64,000 nt of DNA from Fervidibacter sinensis (GTDB lineage Bacteria > Armatimonadota > Fervidibacteria > Fervidibacterales > Fervidibacteraceae), in NCBI GenBank assembly GCA_032161045.1, contig JAVHTH010000001.1. The stretch is one strand, 5' to 3'. Under the pieces are notes generated by a model, which did not search any database, was not told where the DNA came from, and saw only the letters and a program-made list of their open reading frames with translations. This document shows positions 1-9,100 of this stretch, in pieces. Position 1 is the first letter of the stretch. Every line of letters starts with the position of its first letter. Made by a program: the position numbers and the translations under genes.

Positions 1-49
1 AAAAGCGGGCACAACATTTGAATTGCGATTTGAGGGTGGGGACGCGAGT

Positions 50-976
50 ATGAGAAAGGAAGTTTTTTCTACGCTCAAAGCAACCGCTCAAATTTGGTGG
101 GAAGTAACGACTGCGGGACTGTGGGTGACTTTCCTGAACAGGATTGGAAGGAAGGCTCAAGAAAGGTTAGAGCGAAAGGTGAAGGTTTTCAGGGACATAG
201 TCTACGTAGAACGCGAGGGCGTACAATTGAAAACGGACCTGTTTGTTCCCATTGCAACGCCCCCCGCTAACGGTTTCCCCGCAGTCATCGCTTTGCATGG
301 CGGTGCATGGTGCACGGGCAGCAAAAGGGACATGACATGGGCTGGATACTTGTTGGCACAGAGAGGCATGGTCGTCGCTTGTGTCGGTTACCGTCTCGCA
401 CCTCAATTTCGCTACCCATCTCAGTTGAACGATTGCCAAGCAGCAGTCCGCTGGCTACGGGAGAACGCGTCAAATTGGAACATCAACCCTGAGCACATAA
501 CGGCATTCGGGATCTCATCGGGTGGTCATTTGGCTTTGCTTTTGGGCTTAAGAGGCGAGGTAATTGGCGGAGTTTCAAGTGCGGTGAAAAAGGTTGTTGC
601 TCTTTTTCCACCGACTGATTTGACAGCCGAATACTACCGCGAATCTGCCAAGAACCCTTTGCCCCTTATGCCCAATTACTTGCTCAACTTTTTGGGAACG
701 ACTTACGAGGACAATCCAGATTTGTGGCGCGACGCTTCGCCCATCTATCATGTCCACGCTGATGCTGCCCCCTGTTTCATCATTCAAGGCAAAAAGGATT
801 CTCTCGTTCCTGTTGACCAAGCGATTCGTTTCGCTGAGGCGATGAGGAAGGCAGGTGGGAAAGTCACCCTTGTGCTTATTGACGGATTAGGACACGGCTA
901 TAGTCTCCGACCACATATCATGCGACAATTGCACAATGCCCTTGAAGAAGCGGTGAGGTTTCTTATGACGCCGTAG
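50..976 (+). CDS. alpha/beta hydrolase (esterase/lipase-like)
   Basis: This is a 308-residue alpha/beta-hydrolase of the BD-FAE/hormone-sensitive-lipase type, probably a carboxylesterase. The oxyanion-hole motif HGGAW is at residues 83-87. The nucleophile elbow GISSGG has Ser156. The acid is probably Asp250 (KKDSLVP) and the base His282 (GLGHGY), so the catalytic triad looks complete. The N-terminal ~45 residues contain one moderately hydrophobic stretch (IWWEVTTAGLWVTFL) that could be a membrane anchor. I chose the ATG at 50, preceded by a GGTGGGG purine run; a TTG at 23 would add nine residues. The substrate cannot be told from sequence. Confidence 0.85.
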   Translation: MRKEVFSTLKATAQIWWEVTTAGLWVTFLNRIGRKAQERLERKVKVFRDIVYVEREGVQLKTDLFVPIATPPANGFPAVIALHGGAWCTGSKRDMTWAGYLLAQRGMVVACVGYRLAPQFRYPSQLNDCQAAVRWLRENASNWNINPEHITAFGISSGGHLALLLGLRGEVIGGVSSAVKKVVALFPPTDLTAEYYRESAKNPLPLMPNYLLNFLGTTYEDNPDLWRDASPIYHVHADAAPCFIIQGKKDSLVPVDQAIRFAEAMRKAGGKVTLVLIDGLGHGYSLRPHIMRQLHNALEEAVRFLMTP

Positions 977-982
977 TCTTGC

Positions 983-1621
983 TCAAATCTTCCAGCCAAG
1001 CAGTTTCGCCAAAACTTCATGCTCCTTAGGGCGTTCCCAAAGCCACTCAACTTTGATCCAAAAACCTTCAATCGCCTTTGACCTGAAAACACCCTTCCGT
1101 TGGTTAACTTCACGATACTTGCTGCCCTCAAGCCAAAAAACCCGGAGAGTTTTTGCGTCAGGGTCAACAAGCCAAATTTCACCAACGCCTATCCGCATGT
1201 AATCGGCGATCAAACCGATAACTTTTGACCTTCTATCTCCCGGTGAACGAATTTCAATGACCAAATCCGGCGCTTCAATGATGGCGTCTTCGGTGACGAT
1301 ATGTTGCCTTTCCTTTCGGACGAAAACTATATCCGGCAACCTGCCGTTGTAGCCGTCTATCCGAACGGGCGTCCGTGAACCAAGAACTATGCCCAAGTTG
1401 CGAGCGACGACATAGCCTCGTAGGACGAAATAAAGCCAACCGAACAAATCCTCATGGGGTGTTTTTGCAGCCATCTTTTGCACCACCCTGCCGTTGATGA
1501 GTTCAACCAAATCGTCCTCCCCGAAAAGTTGCAGGAACTCTTCAAAAGTGATGGGGCGGTCGGCAGCCAAAACCTCCTGTGTTTCGGTTTCGGGACAGAG
1601 CGTCAAAGTGCTTTTCGCCAT
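983..1621 (-). CDS. Uma2-family (DUF820) endonuclease-like protein
   Basis: This 212-residue protein belongs to the Uma2/DUF820 family, which has a restriction-endonuclease-like PD-(D/E)XK fold and often occurs in many copies in filamentous and thermophilic bacteria. Visible family marks are LINGRVV near residue 41, PDIVF at 96-100 (Asp97) and DLVIEIRSP at 119-127 (Glu123), followed by a lysine at 133. It ends 7 bases from the converging esterase gene. Family members are usually annotated as putative nucleases without proven targets, and no partner gene is visible here. The start is an ATG with a GGAG about 13 bases upstream. Confidence 0.85.
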   Translation of the reverse strand: MAKSTLTLCPETETQEVLAADRPITFEEFLQLFGEDDLVELINGRVVQKMAAKTPHEDLFGWLYFVLRGYVVARNLGIVLGSRTPVRIDGYNGRLPDIVFVRKERQHIVTEDAIIEAPDLVIEIRSPGDRRSKVIGLIADYMRIGVGEIWLVDPDAKTLRVFWLEGSKYREVNQRKGVFRSKAIEGFWIKVEWLWERPKEHEVLAKLLGWKI

Positions 1622-1665
1622 CGTCTAAATCACGCTCCTTTTTTCAAGCGCACTTACCAAACATT

Positions 1666-3201
1666 TTAAGGCTGAACTTTCTGTTCCGATTCTATTCGCC
1701 CCTCTCCATCTTGTGCCAACCACTCCTGCATTGTAGCATCAAGTAACGCCCACGCCTCGTCTTTCGTAGATACTCGCCCATCCAAAACTGCATCTTCAAT
1801 CAGCCTTAATGCTCTCCCAACCAATGGCGACGGTTTGATTTTGTAGCGCTCCATGATTTCATCGCCCGTGATAAGCCTAATGCGTTCCTTCATCTCCTTA
1901 ATGGCGAAATAGGTTTCCATCAGCCTGCGAAGGGCATTGTAATGTCGCTCCCTTTGTTCTTGCGTCATTTCTGGTCCACGAGTTGCCATTAAGTCGGCAG
2001 CAGATAGCGCCACACAGTAAATGCCAGCCAAGTCGCCCAAATCTCGCCAGAACCTTCTAAGTGCCCTTTCGGTCAACTGCCTTGCGCCAGCCAATCCGAC
2101 AGGACGCATATGGCTGCGAACGAGTGTGATAACTGTTTCTTTCTCTCGTCGCGAAAGTTTGAACCTATCGCAAATTTGCTCCGCCATATTCGCACCAACC
2201 TTTTCGTGTCCGTAAAAGTGCAAGTCACCTTCCTCGTCAACGGTCATGGTTTTCGGTTTCGCTATGTCGTGAAGCAAAGCAGCAAACTTGACAACCCAAG
2301 TGCCATAGCGCTTGTATCCAAACCGAACTTGAAACACATCCTGCACTCGCCTCAAAAGTTCATTCAATCCCTCATCTTCCGTTTCACCTGCCATTGCTTT
2401 TTCAGCCATTTTCACCGTCTCTAAAGTGTGGTTGAAGCCGTCAAGGTGGTGGTAACCTGCAGCGGGAACTTCCTTGAGTTTGACCAACTCAGGTAGAAGA
2501 ATCGTCAACACGCCGAGTTCATCCATGCAAACTAATTGTTCGTGCGCGTGAGGAGTTTGCAGAATCCAAGCCCATTCCATCAAAACCCTCTCTGGCGCAG
2601 TGTTTAGAAGCAACGGTGCACTTACGGTTATGGCTTCCTTCGTCTCAGGTGCGAGTTTAAAATTCAGGGTCGCAGCGAACCTGAATGCTCTCAAAACCCT
2701 AATTGGGTCGTCGCGCAATACGCGGCGGTTTGGCAGAACGAGCAAACGAGTTGAAAGGTGGGCAAGCCCGCCTAAAGGATCAAGGATTGGAGCACTTCCT
2801 TTTTGGGCTAATTCAACCACATCAACGAAAAGTGCGTTGCAAGTGAAATCCCGCTGCGAAGCATCTTCGCGCAAATTGCTTTTGAGTTCGGTGAAATCAG
2901 CAGTAGCATCGGGAGTTTCTTCATCCCAGCGGACAATGCGTCCCGTAGGTGGGTCAAAGTTTAGCGGGACAAAACGAGCACCTAACTTTTTCGCAACTTC
3001 CTCGCCAAACAGAATTGGGTCTGCTTTGACGGCAAAGTCTAAATCCCAACTTTCCCTACCTAACAAGAAGTCACGAACAAACCCTCCGACGAGGTAAAGT
3101 TGATAGCGGCGCCCCTGCGCGATTTCGGCAGCAGCGCGCACTATAGTTACTAAGGCTTTTGGCATTCGCTCTAAAGAGATGAGTTGAGGGCTTTCCAGCA
3201 T
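1666..3201 (-). CDS. CCA tRNA nucleotidyltransferase / poly(A) polymerase family with HD domain
   Basis: This 511-residue class II nucleotidyltransferase probably adds or repairs the 3' CCA of tRNAs. The head domain carries GG at 39-40 followed by VRD, then the metal-binding pair DLD (Asp53, Asp55), then QRDFTCNA at 116-123. The template-binding segment DDPIRVLRAFRFAA follows. A C-terminal HD phosphohydrolase domain is visible from HTLETVKMAEKAM to LLHDIAKP. The nucleotidyltransferase-HD layout is typical of bacterial cca genes; poly(A) polymerase (pcnB) is the alternative. It is divergent from the histidine kinase gene with about 110 bases between starts. No clear ribosome binding site precedes the ATG. 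Confidence 0.88.
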   Translation of the reverse strand: MLESPQLISLERMPKALVTIVRAAAEIAQGRRYQLYLVGGFVRDFLLGRESWDLDFAVKADPILFGEEVAKKLGARFVPLNFDPPTGRIVRWDEETPDATADFTELKSNLREDASQRDFTCNALFVDVVELAQKGSAPILDPLGGLAHLSTRLLVLPNRRVLRDDPIRVLRAFRFAATLNFKLAPETKEAITVSAPLLLNTAPERVLMEWAWILQTPHAHEQLVCMDELGVLTILLPELVKLKEVPAAGYHHLDGFNHTLETVKMAEKAMAGETEDEGLNELLRRVQDVFQVRFGYKRYGTWVVKFAALLHDIAKPKTMTVDEEGDLHFYGHEKVGANMAEQICDRFKLSRREKETVITLVRSHMRPVGLAGARQLTERALRRFWRDLGDLAGIYCVALSAADLMATRGPEMTQEQRERHYNALRRLMETYFAIKEMKERIRLITGDEIMERYKIKPSPLVGRALRLIEDAVLDGRVSTKDEAWALLDATMQEWLAQDGEGRIESEQKVQP

Positions 3202-3309
3202 GTCCGATCAGACCCCGTTTCTCCGAGAATTTGGTGTTAGCATTGATTTAAGACCTCACCATGCAGCAAAATTATGACAGCAAACGGCAAAAGATGGAGG
3301 CGAGAAGTT

Positions 3310-5040
3310 GTGACGACACAGACCGAAGTGCGGGAAAAGCCAATTGAAGATAGCCGCCTGTATCAACTTTGGAGCGCCATCACCGACACGAAAGCACTTT
3401 TGAAGGCTATTTTGGAGGAAAGTTTAGAAGCCGTCAATGCGACCCGAGGAACGATCTCATTGGTTGATTACCGAACAGGTGAGTTGGTGACTGAGTTTGC
3501 CGCAGGTGTAGGCTGGTCTGAAGAGAAATGCGGCTTGCGCTTTAAAATCACGCATGAACCCGGCAACAGCATCTCCAGTTATGTAGCCTACTCTGGCATG
3601 CCTTACATTTGTCCCGATGTCACGAAAGACCCCTACTACTATCCCCTCTTCCCCGACACCCGCAGCGAATTGGCTGTGCCTTTGATAGGACGGGGAGGGA
3701 GGGTGCTTGGGGTGCTCAATGTTGAGAGCGAGAAAGTCAACGCTTTCGGAAAGAACGAGGCAAAAGTTCTATCGGCGTTGGCTTCCATTGCCGCGTTCGC
3801 GCTCTCCCTTGCTACCCATCAAACTCGCGAAAAGGCTTTGATTGAACTCGCCAAGGAATTGGCAGCAACCCCTGACATTGACACACTGTTGGAAAAAGTC
3901 ACCGAGGTGGCTTCACAGTTGCTTGATGCTGACGATTGTTCACTTTTCTTGCTTGACAAATCCATTAACCGTTTGGTCTTGCGCGCCTCTCGTGGTTTGC
4001 TTCGGTCAATGGTCGGTAAGGCGACATATCGGTTAGGAGAAGGGTTAACCGGATGGGTTGCCCTCAACAACAAACCGGCACGCCTCAACGGCGTTGTTGG
4101 AGACCCGAGGTGGAAAGGTCTTTATCTGGAACTCAAGCCAGAAGAAATCAGCGCTTTCATGGCAGTTCCAGTTCGCGGACGAAATGAGGTTATGGGAGTT
4201 TTGAGGGTTCTGAGAAAGAAGGCGAGCCTTTCAGCACCTCATTACTTGTTCTCCGAGGAGGACGAAGAGTTGCTTTTCACCTTGGCAAATCAACTGGGGG
4301 CAGCGCTTGAAAGGGAGGAACTACAACGGCGTTTGTTCACTATGCAGCATATCGCGACTATCGGTGAACTGGCAGCCAGAACTGCTCACATGATTGGGAA
4401 CAAAGTTTTCGCCATGAAAGGTGCACTCAAGGAACTTGGCTTGCAATTGAGCAACTTGAGTCTTCCCGAAAGCACACAACGCCTTTTGGGCAGCGTAGAA
4501 CGGGCACTCTACGAAATTGAGACGCTGCTTCAGGATTTGAGGGACTTTGTCAAGGCAACGCAACTCAACTTGCAACCCGTCTGCTTGTCCGAAGTGGTTG
4601 AGGAATTGGTGCAGGATTACGCACAAGAGTTCCCGCAAATCTCTTTTGAGTTGCATATGGACGAGCAGCCTGTCTGGGTTAAAGGAGATGTTGAGAAACT
4701 TCGCAGCGCCATCAGCGAACTGATTGAAAATTCTGTGCACTTCCTCAAAGAGGGTGGCAAAATCACTGTGAGGCTGACCAAAAGCACATGGGTTGGTCAA
4801 AAACATGCACGGCTCATAATCCGTGACACCGGTCCCGGCATCCCGGAAAAGATGAAAGAGCAAATCTTCCAGCCTTTCTTCACAACCCGAGCGAAAGGGA
4901 TGGGGTTGGGATTGGCAATCGTTAAAGGAATTATTGACGCTCACGGCGGGACAATTGAAGAAAGAGGGCGTGAAGGTGAGGGCGCTCTCTTTATCATCAC
5001 CCTTCCCGCCATTGAACCGATGCAAGGAGGGGAAAGTTAA
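3310..5040 (+). CDS. GAF-domain sensor histidine kinase
   Basis: This cytoplasmic sensor kinase has no transmembrane segment. It has two tandem GAF domains (about residues 20-170 and 185-340), a dimerisation/phosphoacceptor segment, and a C-terminal HATPase. The likely phosphorylated residue is His360 in AHMIGNK, a variant of the usual HEIRNP. The ATPase shows SELIENS (N box), DTGPGIP (G1) and MGLGLAIVKGIIDAHGG (G2). I prefer the GTG at 3310, nine bases after GGAGG, to the ATG at 3274, which has no such site. The stop codon overlaps the ATG of the response regulator (TAATG), so the pair is translationally coupled. The GAF ligand cannot be predicted. Confidence 0.9.
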   Translation: MTTQTEVREKPIEDSRLYQLWSAITDTKALLKAILEESLEAVNATRGTISLVDYRTGELVTEFAAGVGWSEEKCGLRFKITHEPGNSISSYVAYSGMPYICPDVTKDPYYYPLFPDTRSELAVPLIGRGGRVLGVLNVESEKVNAFGKNEAKVLSALASIAAFALSLATHQTREKALIELAKELAATPDIDTLLEKVTEVASQLLDADDCSLFLLDKSINRLVLRASRGLLRSMVGKATYRLGEGLTGWVALNNKPARLNGVVGDPRWKGLYLELKPEEISAFMAVPVRGRNEVMGVLRVLRKKASLSAPHYLFSEEDEELLFTLANQLGAALEREELQRRLFTMQHIATIGELAARTAHMIGNKVFAMKGALKELGLQLSNLSLPESTQRLLGSVERALYEIETLLQDLRDFVKATQLNLQPVCLSEVVEELVQDYAQEFPQISFELHMDEQPVWVKGDVEKLRSAISELIENSVHFLKEGGKITVRLTKSTWVGQKHARLIIRDTGPGIPEKMKEQIFQPFFTTRAKGMGLGLAIVKGIIDAHGGTIEERGREGEGALFIITLPAIEPMQGGES

Positions 5041-5498
5041 TGGGGCGAATCTTGGTCGTGGACGATGAGGAACTGGCACGAGAGGCTATCAAACTCAGGT
5101 TGGAAAGGGATGGTCACCAAGTTGATACCGCCGCCAGTGAGGCAGAGGCTATTGAAAAAATTCGGACCGCAAACCCGCCCTACGATGTCGTGGTCACGGA
5201 CATGGTGATGGAATCGGAAAACAGCGGCTTGGAGGTTCTAAAAGCCGCTTTGCTGAAGGATGTCCTGACGGAAGTTATCATCCTTACCGCTTACGGGAGC
5301 GTTGCCAATGCTGTTGAGTGCCTGAAACGAGGCGCTTACGATTACTTGGAGAAGAACATCCCGGGCGTTGATGTTTACGACTTACTGGCGTTGAAGGTGG
5401 AACGAGCAATGGAACACAGGGCAGAATCTTTGGGGTTGCTCAAAAGGTTGCAAACCTATCAGCAAGCAGTTACCGTTCAAGAGGAACCGCTTGACTGA
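5040..5498 (+). CDS. response regulator receiver protein
   Basis: This is a 152-residue receiver-domain protein with the acidic pocket Asp8/Asp9, phosphoacceptor Asp54 (VVTDMVM), switch Thr83 (ILTAYGS) and conserved Lys105 (DYLEK). There is no DNA-binding domain, only about 30 extra C-terminal residues. It is therefore a single-domain regulator that probably signals through protein contacts or a phosphorelay. It overlaps the kinase stop by one base and is presumably its cognate partner. The TPP-pathway gene thi4 follows 66 bases later, but no functional link is evident. Confidence 0.9.
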   Translation: MGRILVVDDEELAREAIKLRLERDGHQVDTAASEAEAIEKIRTANPPYDVVVTDMVMESENSGLEVLKAALLKDVLTEVIILTAYGSVANAVECLKRGAYDYLEKNIPGVDVYDLLALKVERAMEHRAESLGLLKRLQTYQQAVTVQEEPLD

Positions 5499-5564
5499 GC
5501 AAGCAAAACACCTTTGTGGTGTGCCATAATAAAACTCGCCAAATCTCTAAGGAGGTTGATGCAC

Positions 5565-6359
5565 ATGCCTTTGTTCAAACCCGTTGACGAGAAAGATGTG
5601 ACTCGCGCTATCGTGCGAGGCTATATGAGGCAACTTGAGGAATATGCCGAAAGTGATGTCATCATTGTCGGTGGTGGTCCTGCTGGCTTGATGGCAGGGC
5701 GCGAACTTGCCCGACAGGGTTTCAAGACGCTCATCATTGAGCGAATGAACTATCTTGGCGGAGGTTTCTGGATTGGTGGCTACCTCATGAATAAAGCCAC
5801 ATTCCGAGAACCGTCGCAGGAAATCCTTGACGAACTTGGTGTTCCCTATGAGCAGGCATCGGAAGGTCTCTATGTCGCTGATGCACCCCATGCTTGCTCT
5901 AAACTCATCGCTGCCGCTTGCGATGCTGGAGCAAAGTTCGCCAACATGACCTATGTGGAAGATGTCATTCTCCACAACGGTCGCGTAGCAGGTGTCGTAA
6001 TCAACTGGACACCCATTACCAAGTTGCCACGCGAAATAACTTGCCTTGACCCAATTGGAATTCAGGCGAAGTTAGTCATTGATGCGACTGGACATGAAGC
6101 ATCGGTTGTCAAGGCGTTAGAGAAGCGTGGTCTCATTAAGACCCCCGGCATGGGAGCAATGTGGGTTGAGCGGAGCGAAGATGCCGTCGTTGAGCATACA
6201 GGCGAAGTCTTTCCCGGCTTGATTGTCGCTGGCATGGCGGTTGCCGAGACTTACGGCTTACCGAGAATGGGTCCAACTTTTGGGGCAATGCTCCTGTCGG
6301 GCAAGCGAGCAGCGGAAATTGCAGCCGAGATTTTGGCTGGAGTCAAAGTTGGCGTGTGA
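5565..6359 (+). CDS. thi4: Thi4-family thiamine thiazole synthase
   Basis: This 264-residue Thi4 family enzyme makes the thiazole phosphate precursor of thiamin from NAD and glycine, with sulfide or a protein cysteine as sulfur donor. The dinucleotide-binding glycine motif GGGPAG is at 36-41, followed by the IIERMNYLGGG segment. The position equivalent to the yeast sulfur-donor Cys205 (cysteine followed by x-D-P) is also a cysteine here, Cys160 in TCLDP, codon at 6042-6044. Archaeal sulfide-using enzymes usually have His at that place. The start ATG at 5565 is nine bases after AAGGAGG; an ATG at 5559 is too close. A strong terminator follows. No TPP riboswitch is visible upstream. Confidence 0.88.
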   Translation: MPLFKPVDEKDVTRAIVRGYMRQLEEYAESDVIIVGGGPAGLMAGRELARQGFKTLIIERMNYLGGGFWIGGYLMNKATFREPSQEILDELGVPYEQASEGLYVADAPHACSKLIAAACDAGAKFANMTYVEDVILHNGRVAGVVINWTPITKLPREITCLDPIGIQAKLVIDATGHEASVVKALEKRGLIKTPGMGAMWVERSEDAVVEHTGEVFPGLIVAGMAVAETYGLPRMGPTFGAMLLSGKRAAEIAAEILAGVKVGV

Positions 6360-6386
6360 GCAAACCGCAATTGACGGAAGATCTAA

Positions 6387-6420
6387 CGGGAGCAGGTTTT
6401 TTCGCCTGCTCCCGTTTTTT
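6387..6420 (+). terminator. intrinsic terminator after thi4
   Basis: A perfect 10-bp stem (CGGGAGCAGG at 6387-6396 with CCTGCTCCCG at 6405-6414) encloses the 8-base loop TTTTTTCG and is followed by six T residues. It lies 27 bases after the thi4 stop and ends that transcript before the fucosidase gene. Confidence 0.92.
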
Positions 6421-6492
6421 CGTTTGCTTCCCCAAAAATTTGCGTTAAAGTTTGCTTGGGCATTGTAGCGAACGGTTGGAGGTGAGTTTGGT

Positions 6493-8181
6493 ATGTTGTG
6501 GTTTTTGTTGGCGAGTGTGACTGCAACTCAACAGCCTCAAGCGGACAGACTTGCTTGGTGGCGTGAGGCTAAGTTCGGCATGTTCATCCACTGGGGACTT
6601 TACGCTATCCCTGCAGGCGAGTGGAAAGGAAAACGAATTCCCGGAATCGGCGAATGGATCATGCACAACGCACAAATCCCCATCCACGAGTATGAACCGT
6701 TGGTGCAACAGTTTAATCCCGTTGAGTTCAACGCTGACGAGTGGGTTCAATTGGCGAAAGAAGCGGGGATGCGCTATATCACCATCACGACCAAGCATCA
6801 CGACGGTTTTTGTCTCTTTGACAGCGCCTTGACAGATTACGACATCATGAGCACGCCCTTCAAACGAGACATTATCCGTGAGTTGGTAGACGCTTGCCGC
6901 CGTCACGGCATCCGAATCCAGTTCTATTACTCGCTCCTTGACTGGCATCATCCCCACTATGTCCCGCGACCGAAATGGGTGCAAGACCCGCCGGGACACC
7001 AGCGTGATTTCAACCGCTATCTTGAATACATGTTCGGGCAAATCAGAGAGTTGTGTGAAAAGTATCGCCCGGACGGAATTTGGTTTGACGGGGGATGGGA
7101 GCACCCGCCGCAGGAGTGGCGAGCCGAAGAGTTGCTCAAAATGATTTGGAGCATCTTGCCCAACGCCGTCATCAACAACCGGACAGGTCTGCCCGCAGAT
7201 TACGACACTCCAGAACAATATGTTCCCGCAGCAGCCACTCGCACGCCTGAAGGCATAAGGCTTTGGGAAACCTGTATGACGATGAACGACACTTGGGGCT
7301 ACCGAAAGGACGATTTCAACTACAAGTCAGTCCGTCAACTCATTCAAACGCTCGTTGACATTGTAAGCAAAGGTGGCAACTTCTTGCTCAATGTCGGTCC
7401 GATGGCGAACGGAAAAATTCCTCGCGAGCAAGTTTCGCGGCTCAAGCAAATGGGTGCTTGGCTGCGCCAATACGGCGACGCCATTTACGGCACTGAGCCT
7501 TCGCCCTTCCTCACTCACCCACACCCAATAGGTGGTTGCACTGTCAAGGGCAATAGGTTGTTTGTTCACTTGTTTGAGTATCCTGCCGATCCATTTGAAT
7601 TGCGCGGGTTGAAGACGAAAGTTTTAAGAGCCTACATCATGAAAGACGGCACACCGGTTGAGTTTAAGCAAGAAGGCTTGACACTTGTCCTTGACCCACC
7701 GCCAATTGTTCCCGATCCCTATGACACAATCATCGTCTTGGAACTTGAAGGCAAGCCCGAAGTTGACAATGCCCTATATCAGGCGAAAGACGGCAGCGTT
7801 GACTTGCATGCCCGATTCGCAACAATTCACGGCAAAACTGCACGCTACGAATACGGTGGCGGCAAGGACAACATTGGCTTTTGGACCAACGCAAACGATT
7901 GGGTTTCGTGGGAGTTCGTGATTGAGCGCGGTGGGAACTTCCAAGTTGAAATCACCTACGCTTGTGACAAAGGCACTGGTGGGAGCGAGTTCGTTGTGGA
8001 AGTGGCTGGACAAAAGTTGACAGGGGTCGTTGAAGAGACTGGTTCGTGGACAAATTTCGTGACGAAAACTTTGGGAACGATTTCGCTTCAACCCGGGCGC
8101 TACACACTGTCGGTTCGTCCACAAAAGATGAAAGGCTTTGCCCTCATGAACTTGCAGCGAATCAGGTTGATTCCGCAGTGA
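6493..8181 (+). CDS. alpha-L-fucosidase, GH29 family
   Basis: This 562-residue glycoside hydrolase family 29 protein would release terminal L-fucose from glycans. Family marks are KFGMFIHWGLYAIPAGEW near residues 27-44, TKHHDGF at 100-106, YYSLLDWHHP near 145-154 and WFDGGW with the probable nucleophile Asp199. The catalytic barrel ends near 340. A beta-sandwich follows, and the last ~120 residues look like a carbohydrate-binding module. The N terminus (MLWFLLASVTATQQ) is a short hydrophobic segment that may be a weak export signal. GGAGG lies 10 bases upstream of the ATG. It follows the thi4 terminator and so starts a new unit, perhaps with the creatininase-fold gene downstream. Confidence 0.93.
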   Translation: MLWFLLASVTATQQPQADRLAWWREAKFGMFIHWGLYAIPAGEWKGKRIPGIGEWIMHNAQIPIHEYEPLVQQFNPVEFNADEWVQLAKEAGMRYITITTKHHDGFCLFDSALTDYDIMSTPFKRDIIRELVDACRRHGIRIQFYYSLLDWHHPHYVPRPKWVQDPPGHQRDFNRYLEYMFGQIRELCEKYRPDGIWFDGGWEHPPQEWRAEELLKMIWSILPNAVINNRTGLPADYDTPEQYVPAAATRTPEGIRLWETCMTMNDTWGYRKDDFNYKSVRQLIQTLVDIVSKGGNFLLNVGPMANGKIPREQVSRLKQMGAWLRQYGDAIYGTEPSPFLTHPHPIGGCTVKGNRLFVHLFEYPADPFELRGLKTKVLRAYIMKDGTPVEFKQEGLTLVLDPPPIVPDPYDTIIVLELEGKPEVDNALYQAKDGSVDLHARFATIHGKTARYEYGGGKDNIGFWTNANDWVSWEFVIERGGNFQVEITYACDKGTGGSEFVVEVAGQKLTGVVEETGSWTNFVTKTLGTISLQPGRYTLSVRPQKMKGFALMNLQRIRLIPQ

Positions 8182-8264
8182 ACCTGATGCTTTTGGTGAA
8201 CCTTGTAGCGTAGGGGCTCACGATTTTTGTTTAAATCGCGCGTTTGTCAAGGAGGCGATAAGAG

Positions 8265-8966
8265 GTGGAGCGGATGCCAAGATATGAGTTCATGAGACCG
8301 GGCGAAATTGATGAGGTGCTAAAAACAGCCCCAATCGCTTACATCCCTTGGGGCTCGCTTGAATGGCATGGGGTTCACAATTGCATCGGTTTAGATGCGT
8401 TGAAAGCCCACGCAATCTGCGTTGATGCAGCGAAAAGGACTGGCGGTGTCGTGTTGCCTCCGATTTTCGCCGGCTTCCACACGATGAAGCCTTACAAAGG
8501 CTTCAAGCACACGATTGAAATCAGCGCTGAAACGATTCAAAAATTGCTGCGCGAATACTTGGAACAACTGTGCGATGAAGGCTTTAAGGTTTTGGTCATC
8601 TTGATGGGGCATTACGGTAAGGCTCATGTTGATGCCGTGATGCAAGTTTGCGACGAATTCAAATCAAGTCATCCCGATATCGCTGTGCTTGCGTTCCCCG
8701 AATACCTTGTTGCCGTTGACGATGGCGTTCGTGGCGACCATGCTGGCGCGTATGAAACAGCGCTGATGATGCACTACTACCCTGAAACCGTTGACTTGAA
8801 TTTGCTTCCACAAGGGAGACCGTTGACAGTTGACGAAGACGGCATAGGTGGCGAAGACCCGCGAGAAAAAGCGACTCCCGAATATGGCAAATGGCTTGCT
8901 GAAACGATCGTCAACAGATTAGTGGAAAGGGTCACGGATGCATTGAACAAGTTCAAGACCTTGTAG
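8265..8966 (+). CDS. creatininase-family amidohydrolase
   Basis: This 233-residue creatininase-fold protein belongs to a family of metal-dependent amidohydrolases that includes creatininase and the MftE-type peptidases. Metal-site motifs are SLEWHG (Glu33, His35), Asp44 in GLDA, GHYGKAH (His116) and DHAGAYETALM (Glu164). The GTG start lies 10 bases after AAGGAGG, while an in-frame ATG at 8274 is possible. Its place between a fucosidase and a DUF4838 protein suggests a role in carbohydrate or amide catabolism, but creatinine itself is only one of many possible substrates. Confidence 0.85.
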   Translation: MERMPRYEFMRPGEIDEVLKTAPIAYIPWGSLEWHGVHNCIGLDALKAHAICVDAAKRTGGVVLPPIFAGFHTMKPYKGFKHTIEISAETIQKLLREYLEQLCDEGFKVLVILMGHYGKAHVDAVMQVCDEFKSSHPDIAVLAFPEYLVAVDDGVRGDHAGAYETALMMHYYPETVDLNLLPQGRPLTVDEDGIGGEDPREKATPEYGKWLAETIVNRLVERVTDALNKFKTL

Positions 8967-9100
8967 CGTTGTTGTTAAACTGCTACTCGGAGGACGGCTC
9001 ACCTGAGCCGCTAAGGAAAAAGTTCAGCGCGTTAAAAGGCTCGACGAATGACTTGACAATTGGCGCCTTGGAAAAGCGCCTTCCGAAAGACTCAGTTTTT

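Noticed and set aside
4321..5079. Long antisense frame opposite the histidine kinase
   Set aside because: The kinase frame has clear conserved motifs; the antisense peptide has none and follows the codon pattern of the other strand.
5499..5564. TPP riboswitch upstream of thi4
   Set aside because: The gap is only 66 bases and lacks the CTGAGA and ACCTGA-like conserved segments.
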